From contig JAKGHH010000002.1 of the NCBI GenBank assembly GCA_022828595.1, positions 77,410,383-77,474,382 on the forward strand: a DNA stretch of 64,000 nt, written 5' to 3'. The notes under the pieces are model-generated. The model was not told where the DNA came from. It ran no database searches and was given only the letters and a program-made list of their open reading frames with translations. Positions 58,050-64,000 of the stretch are shown piece by piece (the stretch's first letter is position 1; each line of letters begins with the position of its first letter). This DNA comes from Nelumbo lutea (Eukaryota > Streptophyta > Magnoliopsida > Proteales > Nelumbonaceae). The position numbers and the translations under genes are program-made.

Positions 58050-60248
58050 ATGTCGTCTAGTGTAGATAGCTTTATCGACGAGCCCGAGGTGGGTACCTCG
58101 GCTCAGTCGTTCGATGTACGGGTGGCTTCGAGTCATCTAGCATCCACCTCCCACCGAGGTCGGGTGCCAGATCAGTTCGGCCCTTCCACCATGACTCTGG
58201 AGAGACTTCAGGATTTCATACAGAGGTTCCACCTTCCTAGGGAGTACTCTTACAGCCTTCCTACTGGCAGTTTTCCATGGGAGCACGGTCCCGATGATAT
58301 CGTGGTCTTTAGGGAGCAACTAGTCATCGGACTCCATCTCCCTCTTCACCCCCTGATTGTTGAGGTGCTGGTGCACTTTAATATTACCTTGGACTAGCTT
58401 CACCCGAATTCCATACGGAATGTGGTTGGGACCATTTCCCTTTGCTTCGACCACACCTTCTCCATTGACCTAGATATCCTCTGTTCTCTCTTGGCAATAA
58501 AGAAGCGTGCTTCGGGCGCTCTCCCCGGGCACAAACGGGCTTATTATCTATCTCCTCGCCCCGGTTTTAAATTAATAAACAAGCTCTCGAGTAAAGTCTC
58601 GTCCTGGAAGCGGGACTACTTCATAGTTCGGAGCAGCACAGGGTGGCCTTTCCCCACTCACTGAAGGGTGGCCGTTCAAGACCCCAGTGTTATCCTTGAT
58701 GGGAAGACTAAGAAGTCACTTCAGTCGTGGGCTCAGCTCGGGTTGAATTACGGAGACTTTACAGTTGAGGAGAAGCTCATCCAGGCTGGCTTGAGCCCAG
58801 GTAGGTTTGTCTTTACTTCGACTTTTTTGTTCGCATACTTAATTCAGGGTTACTAACGCCGAGCTTCACTACAGGTCCCTTGGAGGCGGAAAAGATAAAC
58901 AATTAGAGGCTCTTCCACCAGATGAAGAGGAAGAAGGGCGTAGCCAAGAAGGCGCGCGTCGAGTCCCCACAGGTCTCTACCGAGGCTCAGCCTCCATGGG
59001 CCCCGGCTCCAGAGCCCGAGCTCCCCGGAGCTCAACCTGTCATCGACTTGGAGGGAGACATGGTGCCTCAGGGGCCCAAGATGGTGGTAGAGCCTACCAC
59101 TAAGCCTACCGAGACTGTGGTCGGGGATGCCACTGAAGCTGCCGCTGATACTCACCCTGTAGAGGCTATAGCCGAGGCTTGTCCTACTGGTGTCGCCGTT
59201 GAAACTTCCGAAGAGTCCACCCATGCGGCAGAGATGTCGGTATCCAACTCGGAGAGTCAGGAGGGTCAAAGCATTCTGAACCCCCAGTGCAGCCTTCAGA
59301 AGAGTCCACCCATGCGGTAGAGATATCGGTATCCAGCTCGGGGAGTTAGGAGGGTCAAAGCATTCTGAACCCCCAGTGCAACCTTCAGAAGAGTAAGGAG
59401 GCTGTGTACCTGAAGGAGGTCACAGAATGGGCTGATCTAACTCCTGGTCAGCTCGGTGCCCGAGCTACTTCTCATACCATGGTGTTGAGTTCCTTGCGAA
59501 GGACCCTCTTCTCTTCTCTTTTTTTTTTTTGATTGGTCTCCTTTTTGTAGGTGAACTCAGCCATGCATCCCTTGACCCTTCAATCTGATCGGCATCTGAG
59601 ACGGGCTTTGAAAGTTAAGAAGTCATCCCGTGCAGCCCATACTGAATTGAGGGCAGCTCGCGGTCAGATCCACCACTTGCAGAATGATGCCTTAGCTCAG
59701 AAGAGCTTCATCGAGGTGCTGTTGGTGGAGAAGAGCGAGCTGGCCCGAGACAAGGATAGATTGAGGGCCGAGGTGAACAGGTTCAAGGTTGGCCAAGAGG
59801 CTTTGAGGCTCAAGATGGACAACCTCAAGGCAGATTGGGATGCTATGAAGCTTGAGGTGCAGTGCCTCAAGAAAGCGAAAGGAAAGCTGGAGCACGAGGT
59901 GGAGTACCTCAGAGGTGACCTCAAAGAGAAGATCGAGATCTTCGAAGATGCCCTCAAGGAGACCATGGTCCAGGCTGTCATTGACTACGTTGAGTCTTCG
60001 AGGTTCGACGATGTGATGACCGAGGCCTACCGCAAGGGTTTCAAGCTCAGCTGGTGTTTAATTAGGCACGTCTACCCCGGTCTTGATACGGGTGTCATCA
60101 TCACTTCACGGATCACTGATGACATAGTGCGTCAGTCAGCGGATGATCCAGACTCTGAGGAAAAGGCACCGATGACGATGCAGAGGCCACCAGTCCGGTT
60201 AATGCCCCTGAGGAGGTCCCTAGCAAAGGCGATGAGCCTCCGAAGTAG
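58050..60248 (+). pseudogene. Gypsy-2 antisense ORF (Transposase_28-like domain plus coiled coil)
   Basis: Runs opposite to Gypsy-2 pol. Function unknown; such extra ORFs are known in Tat-lineage elements. Start at 58050 (MSSSVDSFIDEPEVG). N-terminal domain: VVFREQLVIGLHLPLHPLIV, then SPRPGFKLINKLSSKVSSWK and RDYFIV, like PF04195. In-frame stops at 58395 (TAG where Gypsy-1 has Gln) and 58662 (TGA). A likely intron is 58801-58874 (CCCAG|GTAGGT ... CTACAG|GTCCC), which keeps the frame into EAEKINN and MKRKKGVAKKARVES. Then a Pro/Ala/Thr/Glu-rich stretch, an 89-base duplication that shifts the frame, an acceptor-like site at 59550, and a long coiled coil 59600-59960 (DRLRAEVNRFKVGQEALRLK). The likely original end is an acidic tail stopping at 60248, one frame off the present reading near 60160. 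Confidence 0.7.
59210..59387. repeat. 89-base tandem duplication in the Gypsy-2 antisense ORF
   Basis: Copies start GAAGAGTCCACCCATGCGG at 59210 and 59299 and share CAAAGCATTCTGAACCCCCA. The unit is not a multiple of three, so the second copy puts the ORF out of frame. Confidence 0.85.
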
Positions 60249-60956
60249 TTCAGTCCTTGTACCTACGAGCTTGACCTTTCTTTTTTTTTGTAACAAACTT
60301 TTTGTAATGGAATATTTGTAATGAAAATACACTTTGCTAAGTGCTGTGCAATTTACTTTATTCGCTGAAGTGATTATTTTACCCCGAACTATTAAGTTAT
60401 CGAGCTAAGTACCCGAAGTGGGAGTTTCTCGACTGTCGTCACCTCGAATTGTCTCCCAGTACTTTGCAGGGGTAACCTTATGTACACCGAGGTGAGCAAC
60501 ATAGTAGGGTATATGCCCGACCTGTCTGCACCCAGGTTAAGTTGACATCGGTTGTCCCCAACGGGTTCAACCTATTGTATGCTAGGGCGAGCTATGCATT
60601 ACAAGGTTCGTACCCAAGCTGCCTACGCCTTAGGCATTACAAGTACTCAGCCTATGCTGATGAGGCGACTAGGTCTTATATGGTGCTGAGGTCTTCATTA
60701 GCTCGGCATTTTGGCCCTTAGGCTGGGGGAGCGGCTTATAGTCCGCTCTCCTAGAGTTCACCCGTGCCGAAGAGGCAACAAGGTCTTATAATGCCGAGGT
60801 CATGTGAGCTCGGCATTTTGGCCCTTAGGCTCTGGGAGTGACTCGTAGTCTACTCATTTGTTACAGGTAATACTGTCTTAAGTTGACAATATTTCATGCC
60901 CAAGGTACCTATCTCCCTTCGAGGGTTTCGAGCTCGTATGTTCCTTCCCCGAGCAC
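60249..60956. other. Gypsy-2 spacer between antisense ORF and integrase, with tandem repeat
   Basis: No coding region. 60671-60860 holds two imperfect copies of a 110-base unit, each starting AGGTCTTATA and containing GCTCGGCATTTTGGCCCTTA. Both converging genes (pol and antisense ORF) end at this spacer. Confidence 0.65.
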
Positions 60957-61772
60957 TCATTTCACTCGGTAAGGTCCTTCCCAGTTGGACCCGGGCTTCC
61001 CAGCGCCAGGCTCAGGTACCATAACTTTACGAAGGACCAGGTCACTGATGCAGAGGTTCCGCTTCTTGACCTTGGCGTTATAGTACCGGACTACTCTTTG
61101 CTGGTAAGCTACAGTCCTGATGTACGCTAGGTCCCTTACTTCGTCGAGTAGATCGGGGTTGGTACATAGCTCATCCTCATTCGTCTTATCATTGTATGCT
61201 TCCAGTCGTAGCGTAGGTACTTCAATTTCTGCTGGGATAACTGCTTCAATGCCGTAGGTGAGGTTGAAGGGAGTCTCTCCTGTGGCGGTTTTCTCCATGG
61301 TTCGGTAAGCCCATTGAACACTGGGTATCTCGTTTGCCCACAATCCTTTAGCTCGGTCCAAACGTGCCTTCAGTTCGGGGAGGATGGCTCTATTTGTGAC
61401 TCCTGCTTGACCATTTGCTTGAGGGTGTGCAACTGAAGTGAAATTCTGTTGGATCTCCATGTCTTGGCACCAGTTTTGGATTTTGATGTCCTCGAACTAC
61501 TTGCCGTTGTTAGAAATTAGTACCCAGGGTAGCCCAAAGCGGCACACAATGTTCTTCCAAAAGAAGTTTTGGACGTTCCGGGCTGTGACCGTTACAAGAG
61601 GTTCAACTTCTACCCACTTGGTGAAGTAATCCACTACTACTACTAAGAACTTCCTCTGGCCTACCGCTGGTGGGAATGGTCCAAGTATGTCGATGCCCCA
61701 TTGTGCAAAAGGCCACGGACTGGTGAGATACTTGAGGTCGACAACAGGCTGATGGTGAATATTGGCATGCTT
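60957..61772 (-). pseudogene. Gypsy-2 integrase
   Basis: Minus-strand continuation of the long pol frame. The zinc site ends in VRKCDKC, and the next codon is TAG (expected Gln). Core: first catalytic aspartate in QWGIDILGPFPPAV; the second should be SDNGKQF but reads ISNNGK followed by TAG; the third, expected NGQAEVTNR, reads NGQAGVTNR. So two of the three DDE residues are replaced. The C-terminal part is open from 61460 to 60957 (ALRTM-like QWAYRTMEKTATGETPFNLT, VVRYYNAKVKKRN, NWEGPYRVK, stop), homologous to 23181-23414. Confidence 0.85.
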
Positions 61773-63510
61773 CTAGCATTTGTCACATTTTCTGACGAGC
61801 TCGATGGCATCTTCCTTCATTGTTGGCCAATAATACCCTTGTCGTAGTGCTTTTTGGGTGAGGGCTTTGCCCTCCAAGTGTCCACCGCACAGACCCTCAT
61901 GAGTGTCACGGAGTACGAGCTCGGCTTCGATAGGTCGCAAGTAACGTAGGTAGGGGAGCGTGTAAGATCTCCGGTATAGCCGTTCATCTATTATGATGTA
62001 TTTGGCTGCCTGGCGCTCTACCCTTTTGGCCGCATTGCGATTTGTAGGGAGGGTCTCATGTAGCAAGAAACTCGCGAGTAGGTCAATCCAGCTTAGCTCT
62101 GCTTGAACGACAGGAGCGACATCCTCTGCCCCCTTGTGAATGCTAGGCCGAGGCAGGTCCTCTATGTACACGGTTCTCATGGTGATATCGCTGGTGATGG
62201 CTAACCGGGACAGGGCATCGGCCTTAGCGTTCTCCGACCTCGGGATTTGCTTATATCGGAGGTCGTACTCGCTGAGCTCAACAACCCACTTCATCAATCG
62301 ACTAGAGACCTCAGGCTTAAGTAAGAATTGCCTCAGAGGTTTGTTGGTGAGGAAGATAATAGTATGATCCTGGAAGTACAGATGGAGCTTCCGAGCTGCG
62401 ATGACCAGTGCATAGGCTAGCTTCTCTATCTCTGGATATCTTGTCTCTGCTCCCTGCAATACTTTACTAACATAATAGATGGGTCGTTGGACCCGGTTTA
62501 CTTCCTTTATCAGTACCGAGCTGACCACTTCGTCACTTGCCGAGAGGTACAATTCTAAAACATCGCCCTCTTCGGACTGGGTTAAGATTGACACACTAGC
62601 GAGGTATTTCTTGAGCTCGTCAAATGCGAGCTGGCAGTCTTGGGTCCATTCGACCCCTTTACTTTCAATTGCCTTAAAGAAAGGCAAACAGCGGTATGCC
62701 GACTTGGACATAAAGCGGCTTAGGGCGGCTACGCTACCATTCAACCTTTGAACCTCGTTCAACTTCTGGGGTGGTCTCATATCTAAGATGGCCTTAATCT
62801 TACCTGGGTTGGCCTCAATGCCGTGTCGGTTAACGATGCATCTTAGAAATTTGCCCGAGATGACACCGAAGACACACTTGTTTGGATTCAACTTCATGTT
62901 AAATTGTCGCAGAATTTGAAAGACAGAAAGCAAGTCTTGTATTAATTCGTGCGAGAATTGAGTTTTGATGATAATGTCATCTACATAACACTCTATTTTT
63001 CTGCTAATTAATGGCTCAAATAATTTATTTATAAGCCTTTGAAAGGTTACCCCAGCATTTTTCAACCCGAAGGGCATAACCTTATAACAATATAGACCAA
63101 ACTCTATGATGAAGGCAGCTTTTTCTTCGTTCGCTGGGTCCATCCTGATTTGGTTATAGCCCGAATAGGCATCTAAGAAACTCTGCAACTCATGCCTTGA
63201 GGTTGCATCCACCAGGCGGTCGATTCTATGGAGTGGGAAGCAGTCTTTTGGGCAGGCTCGGTTTAGGTCAGTGTAGTCGACGCACATGCGCCACTTGCTG
63301 TTAGCCTTCTTTACCAGAACGGGGTTGGCTACCCAGCTCAGGTAATGGACTTCTCTTATGAAGTCAGTTACGAGGAGCTTCGTGACCTCCTCGTCGACTG
63401 CTTTCCATCACTCCGGGGCTAGATTGCGTTTCTTCTGTCTAATGGGCCTAACTACAAGATCAGTATTGAGCTTGTGAGTTATAAGACTAGGGTCTATACC
63501 GGGCATCTCT
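61773..63510 (-). pseudogene. Gypsy-2 reverse transcriptase and RNase H (504-codon open frame, 63287-61773)
   Basis: The frame starts before the first Met at 63287: WVANPVLVKKANSKWRMCVDY is upstream, and a TGA interrupts near 63415 (RNLAPE*WKAV). Reverse transcriptase: CPKDCFPLHRIDRLVDAT, SGYNQIRM, YKVMPFGLKNAGVTFQRLIN, catalytic YVDD at residues 101-104 (62976-62987). RNase H: WTQDCQLAFDELKKYL, LELYLSASDEVVSSVLIKEV, RPIYYVSKVLQGAETRYPEI, LMKWVVELSEYDLRY. It then passes straight into KQIPRSENAKADALSRLA and the zinc site THEGLCGGHLEGKAL. The second RNase H that Gypsy-1 has at this place is absent, without loss of frame (near 62250). Confidence 0.9.
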
Positions 63511-63518
63511 ACCGCGGA

Positions 63519-64000
63519 CTATGAAAAAACATCTAAGTTTTGAAGTAGGAAACTTACTAGTTTAGATCGCAGGGGTTCCTGGACTGAAGCACCGATCTGA
63601 AGTGTCCGAGCTGGGTCTTCTGCTGAATTTGGAATGACAATTGTTTCTTCCGTGGGTACAACTCGTTCTTCGCCTTGCTCCGTAGGTGTTCCCCTTGAGG
63701 GCGGCAACATAGTACTTGCGAGACTCAAGTTGGTTGCCCCGCACTACCCCTACTCTAAAGTTTGTAGGGAACTTCATTGCCAAATGATAAGTGGAGACCA
63801 CCGCCCGTAGGACATGGGTGATCGGATGGCCTATTATGGCATTGTACGGGGAGGGGGTCGCGACCACCAAGAAGTCATGGTTGAGTTTGACTACACTAGG
63901 CCATGTGCCAACTTCCACAAGTACTATTATTTTCCCGAGGGGCCTGATTTCTTCTCTGCTGAAGCCCACCAAGGGAGTATTAGCGTGCCTCAAGTCACTT
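63519..64000 (-). pseudogene. Gypsy-2 protease C-terminus and linker to reverse transcriptase
   Basis: The minus strand from 63993 reads ANTPLVGFSREEIRPLGKII, PSPYNAIIGHPITHVLRAVV, STYHLAMKFPTNFRVGVVRG and SRKYYVAALKG, the end of the protease region typical of Tat elements. A frameshift at about 63690 moves the linker to another frame (63728-63519, ARTLQIGASVQEPLRSKLVS, FLLQNLDVFS). The protease active site lies beyond the window. Confidence 0.8.

Larger units (their letters stand above)
56647..64000 (-). mobile_element. Gypsy-2: Tat-type Ty3/Gypsy retrotransposon, cut by the right edge
   Basis: On the minus strand: (edge) protease-to-reverse-transcriptase linker, reverse transcriptase, RNase H, zinc site, integrase, spacer, then the antisense ORF (which runs on the plus strand), polypurine tract and 3' LTR. 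The 5' LTR and gag lie beyond 64000. Same gene order and same antisense ORF family as Gypsy-1, but a different LTR and less decayed, so probably younger. The 3' LTR stands about 1.9 kb downstream of the sucrose synthase poly(A) signal. Confidence 0.85.

Noticed and set aside
1..64000. CRISPR array, bacterial operon, prophage or integron
   Set aside because: No regularly spaced short repeats of CRISPR type; introns, LTR retrotransposons and a plant enzyme show plant nuclear DNA.
1..64000. Endogenous pararetrovirus sequence
   Set aside because: All reverse transcriptase regions found have adjoining LTRs and integrase in Copia or Gypsy order; no movement-protein-like region was seen.
1..64000. 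tRNA or rRNA genes
   Set aside because: No cloverleaf with A and B boxes recognised; the tRNA-like words found are retrotransposon primer sites.

Overview
The window is nuclear DNA of a flowering plant. The evidence is one complete, intron-containing sucrose synthase gene (50.8-54.5 kb, SUS1-type, 806 codons) standing among nested, decayed LTR retrotransposons of plant-specific kinds: Ty1/Copia with the TGGTATCAGAGC primer site and Angela-like reverse transcriptase, and Ty3/Gypsy of the Tat type with a second RNase H and an antisense extra ORF. Species cannot be read from the sequence. The sucrose synthase shares features with both monocot and dicot SUS1 proteins, which would fit an early-diverging eudicot or a magnoliid, but that is only a guess.

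Layout. (1) 1-12190: a minus-strand Copia element (Copia-L): diverged LTR at 11007-12190, primer site at 10991-11002, leader, then gag at about 1189-401, running off the left edge. Its leader is split by three foreign units: an LTR-like 2.5-kb unit (2016-4532), a Harbinger-like DNA element with TTA duplications (4549-5664), and a 4.66-kb unit made of two 1.74-kb direct repeats around a 1.2-kb spacer (6178-10835). (2) 12861-43744: Gypsy-1, a plus-strand Tat-type element with LTRs at both ends and AAAAC target duplications, swollen to 30.9 kb by later insertions: Copia-A in its reverse transcriptase (about 16087-20694), solo LTR S1 (25324-27266), and Copia-C (28081-42247, target duplication TTTTC). 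Copia-C itself holds solo LTR S2 in its 5' LTR (28344-30302, duplication GAGAC) and Copia-B in its 3' LTR (33445-41937). (3) 43750-49830: AT-rich intergenic DNA with a MITE-like element. (4) 49835-54730: the sucrose synthase gene, with TATA box, leader intron, 13 coding exons and poly(A) signal. (5) 54730-56646: intergenic. (6) 56647-64000: Gypsy-2, a minus-strand Tat-type element cut by the right edge: 3' LTR, polypurine tract, antisense ORF with its own TATA box, integrase, RNase H and reverse transcriptase.

The only gene likely to serve the plant is sucrose synthase (sucrose + UDP <-> UDP-glucose + fructose). All retrotransposon coding regions carry stop codons or frameshifts. The most informative observations are the antisense ORF with a conserved TATA box in both Tat elements, a clean in-frame loss of the second RNase H domain from Gypsy-2, nonsense codons shared by Copia-A and Copia-B at different insertion sites, and a nest whose order can be worked out from target duplications.
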